Shown piece after piece: positions 32,250 through 45,200 of a stretch of DNA of 64,000 nt. Made by a program: the position numbers and the translations under genes. This stretch comes from Septoria linicola. Taxonomy: Eukaryota > Ascomycota > Dothideomycetes > Mycosphaerellales > Mycosphaerellaceae. The DNA lies in contig CP099419.1 in NCBI GenBank assembly GCA_024114885.1, positions 806,001 through 870,000 on the forward strand, in the 5' to 3' direction. Each line of letters starts with the position of its first letter. Position 1 is the stretch's first letter. The notes beneath the pieces are model-generated. The model did no database searches, was not told the DNA's origin, and saw nothing but the letters and a program-made list of their open reading frames with translations.

Positions 32250-34663
32250 TCACTTCTCCAGCAGCAAGTGTGCCGCGGCGTAAATCCTCCCAGTAATGAT
32301 ACCAGCCCACTTCTTCAAATTCTCTGCATCGTGGTCCTCAAGCGACTCTACAAGCCCAGGGAATGTTGCACCTGCGTATCCAGTCCACCTACCAGGCGCA
32401 AAGACGACGTGCTTGAACCAGTCACGCTTGTCCAATCCATCAGCGTGCAAGAATTGTCGTTCGAGGAACTTGTACTTCTTGTTTGTGGTCTTGATCGCCT
32501 GGTAGAGCGCCTTCTTTCTGCGTTCTGCGATTCTTACATCTGCGAGATGCTCCTCAAGTCTTGTTACCGCAGCATCAAACTCGATCGATGCTTCTTTAAA
32601 GTGTGCTGCAGCTTCGTCGAGCTGCTTGAAGGGCGCCGCAGTAGCACTCAGATCCCAGTCCTGTTCCTTGGCAAGAGCCTTGACATCATTGAGGTACTTC
32701 TCAACGCCAATAGCGTAGTCAGTGGCATTAAATTGCACGATCGGCTCTTCGACCAGCTTTGCAGCAAGTAAGCTGATAATCTTGGCAATTGTGATGTGGT
32801 ACTCAAACCCTGGATCGCCGTATGTGTCCATCCAGTAGAAGCTGTCGTAGTTGCTGTGGTAGTGGTAGACGGGGTCATTCGGACCTGCGCCAAAGCCAAG
32901 ATCAATCGAAGAGATGCCGGCAAAGTCTTGGAATGCTGTAAAATCACTGCCGGAGCCCATGGTCGAGATGTGGCCATTCCAAGTGTCGCGGACAGTGGTG
33001 CCTTTGACAGTCTGGTTTGGAGATAGAACTTGACCAGTGACCTCGTAGATGGCTTTATTGAGCACGGGTGCCGCAGAAGTGGTGAAGTGCGGGCCACGTG
33101 CGCCAACGTCAACGTTGATGTACGCGATTGTGCTGGCTGATAGCCAAGGCAAATATTCTTCGACCCACTCAGTGCTTCCGATCAGGCCGTACTCTTCGCC
33201 GTCCCACGACGCGAAGACGATTGTGCGGTGCGGCTTCCATCCAGCATCCAGTGCTTTGCCAAATGATCGCACTACCTCGTTCAAAGCAGCCGAGCCAGAA
33301 TTGGGGTCGCCTGCTCCTCCTGCAATCCATGCGTCTCGGTGGTTGCCAATCACGATGACTTCGTCTGAGGCTGTGCCGTTGATGACACCAATCGCGTTCC
33401 ATAAGGGCGTGGTAACGTATTCCTGCTTGTTGACAAGATTAATGGTGAGCGACTCAGGTGAAGGTCCGATATTGTACTCGACCCCCTTGTAGCCAAGACC
33501 GCCGCCCTGCCAGTACTTGGAGAAGGAGGACGCGTTTGGACCGTGCCCGTTTAGCGCTTTCAGAATCGGCAGCGCTTCTTTGTACGAGATCGGAAGTGAA
33601 GGAATGTCGGGAATCTTACCCTCGACCGATTGACGAGGCACGCCAGGTTTCGAGGGATATCCGATTGTTGTTGGGTCGCCAGGTGCAAAAGAGAGATACT
33701 CGACGCTGCCACGCTGGACACTGCTGGGGTTTCTGGCAGGTCCATCTGGATAAGTCTTGTATCCGTTCTCCTCTGTGATCTCTCCATCGTCGCCGGGATC
33801 CGAGTACATCACAACGCCGACAGCACCGAGCTCAGACGCACGCGCGACTTTCAGCCCTCTGAAGTTGGCGCCATACTTCGCGATCACAATCTTGCCCTTC
33901 AGGTCAATGCCAGCCTTTACGAGTGCCTCATAGTCCCACCACGTGCCGTAGTTGGCATAGACGAATTGGCCGGTCACATCGCCATCTGCGGAATAGCCGT
34001 GAAAGACCGGCACGCGATCAGTCAAATTTGTCGTGGGGTCTTCATCGACAACATCCTCTTCCAAAGTCGCCTCAAACGCAACCTCGCCGTCCTTCAGCAA
34101 CGCCAAACGGTGGTCGAGCGGGTAATTGATGTAGACATCATACGACACGACTTCCGCATGATCGACGCCAAACTGCTTCCACAGATCCTTCGTCCACTGT
34201 GCCTGGCTCTCGTTCTTGCCCGCAAGATGAGGACCGGCTGTGTAGTACTGACTCCACTCCCTCGCCTTCTTCGCATCAGGCGTGGCCAGCAAGGTCTTCT
34301 TCAGCTCTTTGTAGCTGATGCCATGCGACTCGGGCCACGCTGTGTGTGGCAGCTCGGCGATCGAGGCGAAGTCCTCGGTTCCTCCTCGAGGCTTGCCCTT
34401 CAGCACATCGGTGTTGCCGGTCAGGGCAATGCCTAGGAACACGCCCGCCGCTACGAGGATTGCGGAGGTAATGACGATGGTGCAAATGCGTCGGACCTGG
34501 ACAATACCATCAGCAAGCTTCACCTGTAGTTCAGGAACAGAAAGCCTACCCTAGCATGAGGATATCGCGCCCTCGGCTCCGCTACGGGCACGCTCTGAAT
34601 GAGCGGCGTTCTTTCGCTCGACATGATGAGCGGACGCTTTTCAGGATCACGCTGCTCGGCCAT
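32250..34663 (-). CDS. M28B peptidase, glutamate carboxypeptidase II / transferrin-receptor-like
   Basis: Two exons, 34663-34550 and 34496-32250, with a 53-nt intron (GTAGGC..CAG), give 786 aa. A type II membrane zinc exopeptidase like human GCPII; fungal homologues are vacuolar or plasma-membrane peptidases. The transmembrane anchor is RRICTIVITSAILVAAGVFLGIAL (about residues 40-63), after a short cytosolic N-terminus. A protease-associated domain follows (GKIVIAKYGANFRGLKV, GAVGVVMYSDPGDDG). Zinc and catalytic residues of M28 are seen in VIGNHRDAW, GDPNSGSAALNE, WDGEEYGLIGSTEW, INVDVG and YHYHSNYDS. The C-terminal helical dimerisation domain is complete. The intron join lies just before the transmembrane helix. 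The ATG at 34663 is the first in frame. Family and topology are secure; the natural peptide substrate is not known. Confidence 0.93.
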
Positions 34664-37600
34664 GGTCAGCTGCGCAGCTCTTGAGACGGGAGATAGGAGA
34701 GACTGCACTTACGCTCGAGGTAATGTATATCCATACTGGCCTAGCGACGGCCAACGATGCGTGATAGCTTGGCCGTAGCTATCGCCCATCTTCGCCATGC
34801 CAGGATGCGATGACGCTGGCAAGCTCCTGCCACCATGGCGAAGCTTTGTCGGCATGCCTCTTTCGGCGTAGTAGTTGCCAAGTCCTGGCGACTACCTCCT
34901 TCCTGCTGTCAAACCTCAAGCACAACATTCGAACGTGCTTCTATGGAGACGGAGTGCATCGGTTCGCCTTTGTTGGCTTCCTCGCACTTATGATGAGCGC
35001 TACATACTGCTTCGTCCTGCAGTGTGACCAGCTGGCAGATCCTGGACCATAGCCTGGAATACGTTGCGATGGTCGTGCTGGAGTGAGCCCTTCGAAAAGG
35101 ACAGCCGCAGAAAACATTGTGGATTGATACAGCGGAATCCTGGAGCGGCTCCCGAGAGTGTACCTTTGCGTCGTCACTATTGTCACAAACACCATGCTGG
35201 GCAACGGATATCCTGAAGACTGGCGGCTGGCGGCATTTTCCCAGCTTCAAGCATCATGGGAACAGCCCGCAGTTGGCAGCATGGCTTTCTGCGCCCATAT
35301 GCCATTGCGAGGGCACTTGTCGAATGCTTTCTGATGCAGTATTGAGGCTGCATAGCCTGAGCAGCATATACATGCATGGGCGATTTAAGGCTTTCGCGAT
35401 AAGGGCTCTGCTTTGAACTTACCAATAAGCAAGCTGCTGAATTATCATGCTCGTCCTGTTCGACTTGTGGGCGCACGGAATTCTAATCTACCCACCTGGC
35501 AGCTCTCATGAAGTCCTGGATGTGCACATGCCGATGATTGCCGTAGTGCCCGTCCATGAACCATGTCGCCCGAGGGAGGGCCCTGGGTGATGGAAACAGA
35601 AGGATTGCCTACCCGTGGAAGGCTTCCTCGCGTCCATGCATACGTTCCTGATAGAGCGTGGCGTGATTTATCTACATCACGGCCATCCTGCAGCTGAAGA
35701 ATGGCCAAGGATTTTGGACGTGTTCCTGGCTCCCACTCTTGGTCTCTAGGCGGTATGCTCTTGAGACATACTTGCAAGCGCTGTGATCCACAGAAAATCT
35801 GGAAAGGTCGCTGCCGAAGAAACTTCCTGTGAAAACCAGGCTGGTGACAGGATATACCGCTTCGGCTCAACACCTTGATCATATGTATGGAGAACTGGAT
35901 CTCTGTAAGGAATGCGTATCCGCGATAGATGAGTAAGAGATCTCGGGCGTCACGCCAACGAGAAATCCCTACATTGGGTCTGAATCTGGAGCGCTGGGGC
36001 TTGTACGTGGCTTTCTGGTATCTGACGCTCCGACTGCCCCAATTGTCGTTTGAGGGAGCTGACGCTGGACGTATGATCACCGACCCCAAGCATAGAGCCC
36101 TGCCGGTACTGTGATCGGCTTGATACTCCATGCTCTGAGGCAGTGTACACACTACACTGAGCAGCAGGCACTGACTGTCCTGGGACGACCATGATGGCGC
36201 GCGTTGCAGTCCGTGGGCATCCTCCTCTCTGCCGCAGTCAAGCGTCCATATTCGTCCTGCCTTCCAATGGCAGTCCTGGTGTGTGCTGTTACGCATAGGC
36301 GCCAATTGCTGCAGCAATCCTTAATCCAGCTCTTGACAATTTGTCCTCTGGTCGGACACGAAGCTTACAGCCCTTGTGGTGTGATGTATTGTTCGGGGCA
36401 TCCTGTGACAATTCCTCCGGAAGGCCAAACTCTGCTTCACACCACGAGCGCTCTCCCATGCTGGATAGATGCAGAGGCGGCGGCATCTCTCGTTGCCAGC
36501 ATCGCCATTGGCCTCTCGAGGGCACCCGTCATCGCTTCGGTCGTGGGTGGCGAGGTGCGCTTTGGAAGCTTCTGTATCTCTAGGTGTCTGCGCTGCCACC
36601 AAGGCCCTTCCACTTCCAGACGGGCTTCAAAGCGATACCACACATGCCAAGTTGGTGAGCGCCGATACGCTGTCGGCCTCTCCTCCCGGGACGGAGGTAA
36701 ATTGCTGGCGATCGCTCGCTTTCCTCCGCTCGCTGCGGCTGCTGCGTTCTCTGGAGTGCGTGTCTCGGTGCTCGCCGGTTTCGTGGAGAACGAGCTCGCG
36801 GCCGTTTCGAAAGACCTTGTCAACCTGAGACAAAGGTAGAACGTGCTAGTCGGTGCATTTCTTCGTTGAGGCGCTGCACGTAGTCGGGTTGCAACAGTTT
36901 GGTGGTGGCCGCTCGCTGTGAGAAGTGCTCTGCTATCGGAGCATTAGCATCGCTCAAAAACATGTGCGCATAGTCATTCAATGGCCTTGCATGCTTGTCA
37001 TTTTGGTCATCGTTGCTGTCATTGCAATGAGAGATATCTCTACCCAACTGGAGGGAGGAGTGCGGAGCACGCGCGTATTGATGTTCATGGAGCTGTTCAA
37101 ATAACATTGACGTGCCCTCATCACCCTGAATTAAAACACCAACGGCATCACCAAACACGATCAGCAATGCAAAAGAATGAGATATCACAACAACACTTTG
37201 AGAATTCATGGAGTGGTGCAAAAATTCTTCATACGTGGACTATCTTCTTCCGACGAAAAGCAAAAAAATACAGCTCGGTGCTGAATTATGACAAGGGAGG
37301 GACGCCTTGGAGGTTGTGATCTATCAAGTATGTTAGCCAACTGAGCTAAATCTGCTTGACCCCGGGCAGGGACGCGGTAATCCCATCCTAGGCCCTCTTC
37401 CAGCATTGGAGGATCTATCTATCTGGAATATATAAACCTCGTATGCCGAGCCACGTCATAGGCAGGCTTTTGGGACGTCTGCGGCAACAGGGCAGATGGG
37501 ACCTCTCTCCCGTTCACATGCAATACACGACGGTCACCTTGTGGAGCCTTGTTCGCCTGGTTGCTACAACGAAACGGAGGACAATCGCTTGGGTTGGTTC

Positions 37601-39598
37601 TATTACCCTGATACTGCTGCGACTTCAATCTCAATTGTCTCCGCCTGTGCGGGCTCAGCTCATGATCTGTGTGTCGAGAGAACCATCGCTCCACCGCAGA
37701 TGGTCACGAGTTGTCAGCATATCTCCGTAGAAGTCTCGCTGGCGCACATGGAACGAGATGACTCAAGTCAACGTGCAGCTTGCGATGGACACTGTCTTGC
37801 GCTCTTTTGGCTCGGTCGCCGTGTTCAAGCAGAGAAGATGTTATGCTCGTCTCTCTGCCAGCTCACGAGAGATACGATTTCGGATTCACGGACTGTCTGC
37901 GCTAGTTCGAGGATTCGCCAGCGCAGACCGAACGAATCGCTCCATCGAATGGCTAGTTCACCCAGCCCGCTGTGCTGAGCTTCGTTGTCACGGCTACTAT
38001 GCTCAGCTGGACAGTCTCATGTCCTCATTTTCTCGTGTCTCTGCATACCACACATTGGGTCCTTGCCAGCCGATCGTCTCTCAAGTGGCACACACTGTGA
38101 GACCTGCGCGGAGGATGCCATCCAGGCTGGTACATTCCTGTCTGTTGTGCGCTATCTCCTCAACTCCGCGATCCTGGTGCGACATGGAGATGCTCTGTCA
38201 TAAACTTCGTCTTCGTATCCATTGCGTCTGCTCCCACCACCACATACTGCCTCCTCCGTTGTCCTGAACCCCCCTCCCGCTTGGCGTCAGAGGCATGATT
38301 GGTCCTCCGATGCCCAGAATCAGCGATAATTGTGCCCGGCTGGCTGGTGGCATGCTGGCTAGCTGGATGCGCAGGTTCTGAATGCAGGCCCTGAAGTTTG
38401 ATGGCATTTTGCGTATAGGAGTCATGAGCGCGGCGCTGATGATGTCGAAGGGCTTCACAGGGCAGAAGAGTTCAGAGACCTGGTGGAGCTGTTAGCGCTG
38501 CTGCTTCTGCAAGGCACGATCGCTCCAATAACAATGGTGAAATAGCCCCTGAGATGGTGCGCAAGTCAGTACGCTGGTGAGGCAGACGGACCCCTGCCTT
38601 GGAAGCGCGCGCAGCAGCGCGCTGTTCAATACTCAGAAAAGATCTAGGAAAGAAAGCGCGCCCCTCTGTGAACTATTGGATACTCGAAGCAATCTCGACG
38701 GAAGCTTGCTGATGGCGCCACAACCCGCTGGAAACAGCTTGATGGGACTATCGAACACGCCAGACTTCGTCCGTGAGCTCGACTGGCATGCCGCGATGGT
38801 TGTTGGCTTGGTTGATGATGGCCATTCTAAGCGATGTGGTGTTGGTCAGAGTCAATCACGAAGAGAAAGACGAGGGCTTTCCCATGATGCCAAGGACTGC
38901 TGGCTCGACACAAGGCCGAAGTTCGGCAACCTGCAGACTGGTCTACTTAATCCAGCACATTTTACAATGACTAATGCTCCCAAGGGAGGGGCAGAGCGAG
39001 TTCCTCGCAGACGACCTGGTTGGTGTAGAGTGACCCTCTTTAGGGCAACGGAGTCCTGTACTTCGTCACCAATTCAAAGGTCCGACTTCAACTGAGGTTG
39101 TTACGGCTAATGACTCACCATCACTCACACATGACGGTGACGAAGCTCACGCTAGACCACAGCCTATCCACGCCGGCAATGCCGTTGCTCAATACCAATG
39201 CCACCATGGCAGCTCCTGAGGATCTTCCAGATCTTCTATTCGACGCACAGTCATGGGGCCATATGAGCCTTGGCCAATCTTTTTGCATCGCTCGGGGAGA
39301 AATATCTTTTGCATCGCTCTGGGGCGGACGTATGGCTCGCCGTGTAGAAGGTATGCTTGAGTTGCAAAAGGTACGTTTGACCTGTGTGTCCGTTGTAAAG
39401 TCTTGGCTGAAGGCAAGTCTCTCCATCTTGGATGCTGCATGATGATGACTCGCGTCTTCTTTTCTTTTGCCAATCCATCACATCCTTTCTCTCTTGCCTC
39501 ACTTTTGCCATCACAACCACACATCACGCGAATTCTCACCACACAAACGACCTCACATTCACCGCTTCGCCGTCAGTTTTCCTCACTTCAACGCAAAG
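34664..39598. other. Gene-poor 4.9-kb stretch with only fragmentary open frames
   Basis: No gene could be supported. The longest open frames are reverse 35445-36317 (290 codons) and forward 36204-36839, 37496-37978 (160 codons, 12 Cys) and 38577-39095. On the reverse strand 35.4-36.8 kb, different frames look protein-like in succession and are broken by stops, which could mean a decayed gene. Reverse 36820-37209 is a tidy 129-codon frame from an ATG (MNSQSVVVIS to LARSTFVSG). A 20-nt motif (around TTGCATCGCTC) is duplicated at 39278-39297 and 39305-39324. No transposase or reverse-transcriptase motif is visible. Confidence 0.4.
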
Positions 39599-40001
39599 AT
39601 GCTCCCAATCACCACAGAAAACGGCGAGGAAATGCTCTCTATCATCCACGGATACGCCACGACGCTCAGCATCGACACGGACTACATCGACCGCGAGACG
39701 TGGGAAGGAATCATTGCGTGGGGCGAGGCCGAGTGCGTGAAGAGCGGTCACCTGAAGATGAAGGTCGCCTTCCGCCGGTCACTTTGGCAGCAGACACTGT
39801 GCGGGCCATATGAGGACTACGAACTGAGGGAATTGTTGACGAAGTGAGCCCGTTCTGAGCCATCAAAACTCTTCACTGTACATACTAATACGCTCACTTA
39901 GGTTCATTTTGCACGCCAAGGAGGACGACCAGGGCATCACAAGTGAGGAAGAAGTGAAGCTGACGGAGAGAATGGAGGAGATCTACATCCACGCCGGATA
40001 A
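39599..40001 (+). CDS. Small acidic hypothetical protein
   Basis: Two exons, 39599-39843 and 39902-40001, with a 58-nt intron (GTGAGC, TACTAAT branch-like sequence, TAG), give 114 aa. The chosen ATG (AAAGATGCTC) is the first in the frame; the pyrimidine-rich sequence upstream (39430-39598) looks like a 5' UTR. The protein is mostly helical and acidic (ETWEGIIAWGEAECVKSGH, then EDDQGITSEEEVKLTERMEEIY). It has no signal peptide, membrane helix or recognised domain. The well-formed intron and the sudden stop suggest a real gene. It lies directly before the degenerate tandem array. Confidence 0.65.
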
Positions 40002-40049
40002 GAAAAGACGATGGCGCGCGCGAATTTGAGGTGGAAAGTAGACACCTGC

Positions 40050-42215
40050 GCATGAATGACAACGATCGCTCTCGATCTGCTTCACCGACCGAGGCGACAA
40101 ATGCGCCGCTGCCAGCCATTGTGATTACGTGCAAGAATCGAGAGAGAAGACTCGGGGAGTAAAGACGTGTCCGCTTTGTGTGGACGACTAACCACGACAG
40201 CATCGGATCTGATACTTAAGAACGATGGCTCTCAACCTAATTTACAGACCGAGGCGTCGGATGCGCCTCCGCCAGGCGTGGCATCCAGAGTTAGCTTAGA
40301 GATCAGAGAATTGAAAGGTAAAACGACACTCGTACTGTAAGGACAACTGACTACGACAGCCTTTAATTTGAGATTTGACAATAATCACTCTCGATCAAAT
40401 CCACTGACCGAGGCGTCAAGTGTACTTCCGCCTACCACTGCGACTACGAGGAGGATTTGAGACAACAAACTTGGAAGGTGACGCGATCTCGCATTGTAAG
40501 GAAAAATAACAACGACGAGCTCAAATTTCAGACATTTCAGTGATTGCTCTGGATCCGATTCAACGACCGAGGCACCAGAAGCGGCGCCGCTTGAAAATGT
40601 AACTAGGATTCAAATGTAAAAGAGGAGACTTGTAAGACAGAAACGCTCGAGGATCGTGAGGAGAACTGACAACGTCCAGGTCCGATCTAGGATCAATGAT
40701 AACGCTAGCTCTGAGACCAATGCGATGACCAAGCCATCCAAAGCGCCATCATAGACTCTCAGCCGCGGCCTGACCGCACCTGCAAGCGCCCTGGCGACAA
40801 CATGACATCAGGCACACCATCCAAGAGGGTCAGAAGCAACGACGAAGTGCCGCCTTCCATGTCCTTGCTGATGGTTTTCAACACGCCACCAAGCCAGCCA
40901 CACACAACTGCCTTGGACGATCGAGGGCGAGAGCGCAGGTTCCGAACCAGAAGAATGAGTTGTCCTAGAGCGAATGAAGACGGTGCGGTAGCCAACCTTG
41001 CTCAATCAAGTGGGAACAGAAGAAGTAGAGGAGAGAAGTCATCTTAGGGAAATAGGCGAGGGCAAGGGCATTGGAAAGCCAACAAGAAAGGAAGAGACAT
41101 CGAGAAAGGGAGAGCGCAGAGCAAGAAAGCAAGGGGCAGGCAGGGGAAGAAGGGAAGGAGAGGAGTCATCTTAGTAAAATAGGCGAGGGCAACCTTACGA
41201 AAAGGTTCTCGTGGTGAGGATGACTACCAATGTCAAACTCTAATCTGATACACGACAATAATAGCTCTGGATCTGATTCAACGACTGTGGCACCAGAGGC
41301 GCCGCCGGCTGGCACCATGACTAGGAGTAACACTCGAAAGAGAATATCTGGAAAGTAGAGGCGGTCTCGAAAGGTAAGCAAAGTCAACAGCGATGGACTC
41401 TAACTTAATGCAATCAACCTCAACAGCTCTCGTTCTGATTCGATGACCAAGCCATCCGAAGCGCCGCTGCCTGTTACCGTAACCACGAGCGAAATGTGAG
41501 ACGAAAGACTCCAAAAGCAAGACCGCAACTACTTTGTAAGAACAATTAACGACGATGGCTCTGCATTGAAGCCAGGACCGAGACACCAGAGCTGCCGCTA
41601 CCTGCCAACATGACCACGAGTAGGCTATGAGAGGGTCGTGCTCGCAGAGTGCAAACGCTTCCGCTCGTTCATGGCTTTGATGGCAATAACTCTCAATACG
41701 ACACAATTACCGAGCCATCTGGAGTTACCGCTATCTGGAATGGTGACCGCGAGGGACGTGTGTCAAGTTTCGGGAGTGCTTGTGGCCATAAATAGCGATT
41801 GCTTCTCTCGATCTAGCTCAACAACCACGGCGTCAGAGGCAAAATCTGCTTAAAACTGTAGCTGCTAGCGGAAATGGGGCGAGGAGCATCCGAATCAGGA
41901 GGAGGAACTTGCTGTCGCGCTGTGGGGACTATTAACAAATAAACGCTTTTGATCTGATACAACGACCGAGGCCTCGAGAGCGACGCCGCCAACCATGACA
42001 GCCGCCAGCAGAAACGGAGATGGGAGAAAGAGAGAAATTAAGAGTGGAAAAGTGTTCACATTGTGAGCACGATTGCAGGAAGATGTAGCTCTGGAATGAG
42101 CAGCACACTGACCGTGGCACCAGAAGCGCCCCTACTCAGCATCACAATCACGAGAAAGATTCGAATGAGAAAAACTTTGCCAGAGTGGAACGACTCTCGC
42201 ATTGTGACCATCAAG
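40050..42215. repeat. Degenerate tandem array, about 12 copies of a roughly 115-162-nt unit
   Basis: A core resembling AGCTCTGGATCTGATTCAACGACCGAGGCACCAGAAGCG recurs. The GACCGAGGC-like marker is at 40087, 40247, 40406, 40565, 40727, 41283, 41445, 41576, 41708, 41823, 41964 and 42110. Spacings are 160, 159, 159 and 162, then a 556-nt interruption, then 162, 131, 132, 115, 141 and 146. Between cores a second conserved block appears (GCATTGTAAGGA..AACTGACAACGACAG). In the best-kept copies the core reads N-N-S-S-G-S-D-S-T-T-E-A-P-E-A-P-P-P, but stops follow in most copies. It looks like a decayed repeat once under coding or splicing constraint. It ends at the 3' end of the RNase gene. Confidence 0.8.
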
Positions 42216-42248
42216 AACCCTCTCTTCACAGCCACCATCTCAACCTTC

Positions 42249-45200
42249 CTACAACCCCTCCCTAGCAATCAACCTCCTCGGCGACACCACCACACGCCTC
42301 ATATACACATCCACATGATCGAGCTCGACCTCCCACACATCGCCCTGCAGCGCCTGCTCAAACACCACGCCTCTACTCTGCTCCAGACTCAGATGCTCTG
42401 GCCTCCGCATCTCGACTCCATAGTTGAGTTCCAAACACGTTGCGTTGACGCGCTGGCTGCCGTCGACTTCAGGCCGACTGCCGACGAAGACGGTTAGTTT
42501 CTCGAAGGGGAAGCCGCCCTCGCCGGGTGGAAGGGCGCCGGCGAAGGGTGTAGCTGCGCTGCTGGGCACGGGGCCGGCACCGCCTTCTTTGTGGTGGAAC
42601 ATGCGGAAGAGGAGCATGGTGGCCCAGAAGTCGTTGGAGTAGCGCTTTGCGCGGGTGATCATGGTTTCGCGGGGCTGAAGGCCGAGCATGATTGTATCGA
42701 GGACTGGGGTGCTGAAGGGGAGGAAACTGCGGTCGTGTTTGGTCTTGTCGTCAGGATTGACTATCATGCTTTGTCCGGTCTCTGCCTCGTGCTTGAGTGC
42801 GGCTTCGATCTGCCAGTGGAGAATCATGTCGCCGTATCTCCGCAAGGGCGATGTGACTTTAGCGTAGTGACTCATGCCCAGGTAGTTGTGCTTGAGAGGT
42901 TGAGTCCGCAGAACTGTGTATCCGAGAGATTGAAGGTAGGGCACGCCAAGGTACATGGGCAAGTCTTTGCCTTGTGTGAGGAGGTCTTGCCATTGCTGAG
43001 CTTTGGGGTGGTCGGCATTCATGTCGTGCGAGATGGTACCACGGTAGATGGCTGGGATGTTGCGTTCGTCGCAGTACTTGGCGGCGATTTCTGAGCACAG
43101 CAACATGGACTCGCTGACCATGACTTGTGCTTGAGCTCGCGAGGCGGTGAACCAATTCTCCAGGCGCTGAGTTCGGAGCTGAACCACGGGATCACCATAG
43201 ACAGTTCGCGAGCCTAGACGATGAGGATGGTCCCAGCCAAGACCTGTTCCTCGGGCACTCTGCCAGACAGACATGTCTGGGTGGGTCTGTTCGAAGAAGA
43301 TACCACCAGCTCGACGTCGGATGGTCGAGCGAGCACGAGCCAGATCCATGATCGTCTTGAGTTCTCCATGATTGCGTTGCGTGAGAGAAGTGAAGCTGCT
43401 CTTTGGTGGCTTCGGTGAAGGAGGTGTGCCGCCGACAGTCAAAACGAGCCTTTCGGCTCGTTTGCGAGTGTTTCCGACGACTAGGCTTTCCACTTCGTCG
43501 TACGTGATGCGCAACACATTTCTGATAATGCCAGGTCTGATTTTGTACTCGACCATTTCGCCGGCGGAATTGAGCTTCGTGCTGAATGATAAGCATGGTC
43601 TATTCGGAGCCAGACTGAAGTGACCCTGCGTCGACCATCGTGGCAGCATCATGTAGGTGCGCTCAGGCATGTATAATGTTTCTCCCATGTGCCGCGCCAT
43701 TTTTGCGAGAGGGTGATCCCGCGAGAAAAAGGCCGTAGGATTAGCGATGTGAATGTGAAGCCAATGTTGTTGCTTGCCTTGAGCATCGACACCAGCATCT
43801 TCGATCGAGATGCCATCGTCAATCTCTTGGGCGCCGGCATCATCGATGCAGTACACAGGAAGGTCATTCCAGTCATGTCGGTAGTCGGACATGGTATCAT
43901 GCAGGTTGTGGCTGTCCTTCATTTTCAGGAGACTCGTCATTAGGTTCTGCAGTGGTTTGCTGTGCTGCGAGCTAGGGAGGAGCAAGTGTTGATCGAAGCG
44001 AACACGGTTTTCATGAGGCATGATCGTTCCCAGTTCTTGCAAGAACAAGAAACCTGTATAGGGGCTGAGGTCCGTATCCGGGTAGAGCCCAATAGCATGC
44101 ATGATGAGCGGAGGCAAGCTCTCGATGCGAATAAGACCAGTAAACATGTTGCTGCAACACCATGCCTCGAGGAACTTGACAATCTCTGTCTCCTGCTCAG
44201 TGAACTCGGTACGTGTCTCGATCCTTAAGGAGTCACTGTGATTCGTGATTGGCGAGCGAGTCTTGCTAGGGCCAACATTGCCAGACAGTGGCGCCGGCTC
44301 GCGATTCTCTCGCTGTTTTGCAATGATCTTGCGAGATTTTTCGATGAAGCCATACAAGATTTGCGCGCCTTTGGGAGCTCTATGCTTTGCTCTCCGATCT
44401 TCCTCCATACTTGCTTTGGCGGCCAAGTCATCCTGCCATTGTCTCACCCAAGCACGAACTTGCTCGACGTTTCGAACCTGCTCCTTGCTGCGTATCTGCA
44501 TGTAGCCAGTCAGACGGTGCGAGCGACGATCAATGTTGAATGCGAACCCGCCATTCGCCAATGCTTTGCGAACAGTGAACAGCGCAGTCAGCGGCAACTT
44601 GTCGGATGGAATCTTCAGGAGCGAGGTGGCGGCAGAGACAAGCGATCCATAGCGGAGATCGGTCTCATGCGCAAGCATATTATGCGCATCATCTAAAGCG
44701 CTGGCATTGCGGCGGTAAATCTCTTTGACCTCATCGCTGAAAGCCTGAAGCCGTGCGACCAGCGGCGCTGTTATGTCTCGTGGCACGTCCAGATCTTCAG
44801 TGTAGGCCTGTACTCTGAGCTTGTCAAGATCAGAGGCTGTTTCGGGATTAGGTAGATATTTGTGTAACGGCTGTAGTTCCTTCGGGTCAATCCATCCGGT
44901 GACACTGTAGGGGATCGACATGTCGGGCATGTGTGTCCAACGACCGTTCAGCATCAAGTATTGACCGAGACCTCTAGCCACTCGACGGACGTAGATAGCC
45001 ATCATACTTTCCCGCTCCGAACGCATAAATTCCACTTCAACAAGATCTCCGGGTCGCAAGAAACGACTCTGCTCCTTGGAGTGACCTTCGAAGCCTTCTT
45101 TGCCGACATCGTCGTAAAAGGCAGCGCGAGCCTCTTCTTGTGCTGCCCTTTGGCCAAGCTTGTTGATGCTCTGCTCGCTTGGCAGTCTCGTCAGGCTGTT

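Noticed and set aside
37337..37348. Perfect tRNA A-box (TAGCTCAGTTGG) on the reverse strand
   Set aside because: The D stem does not close, no GGTTCGA-type B box follows within 30-80 nt, and no acceptor stem pairs, so it is not a tRNA gene; probably chance or a remnant.
40802..41047. 81-codon ORF inside the tandem array interruption
   Set aside because: Short, Arg/Ser-rich, in repetitive purine-rich DNA; no support as a gene.
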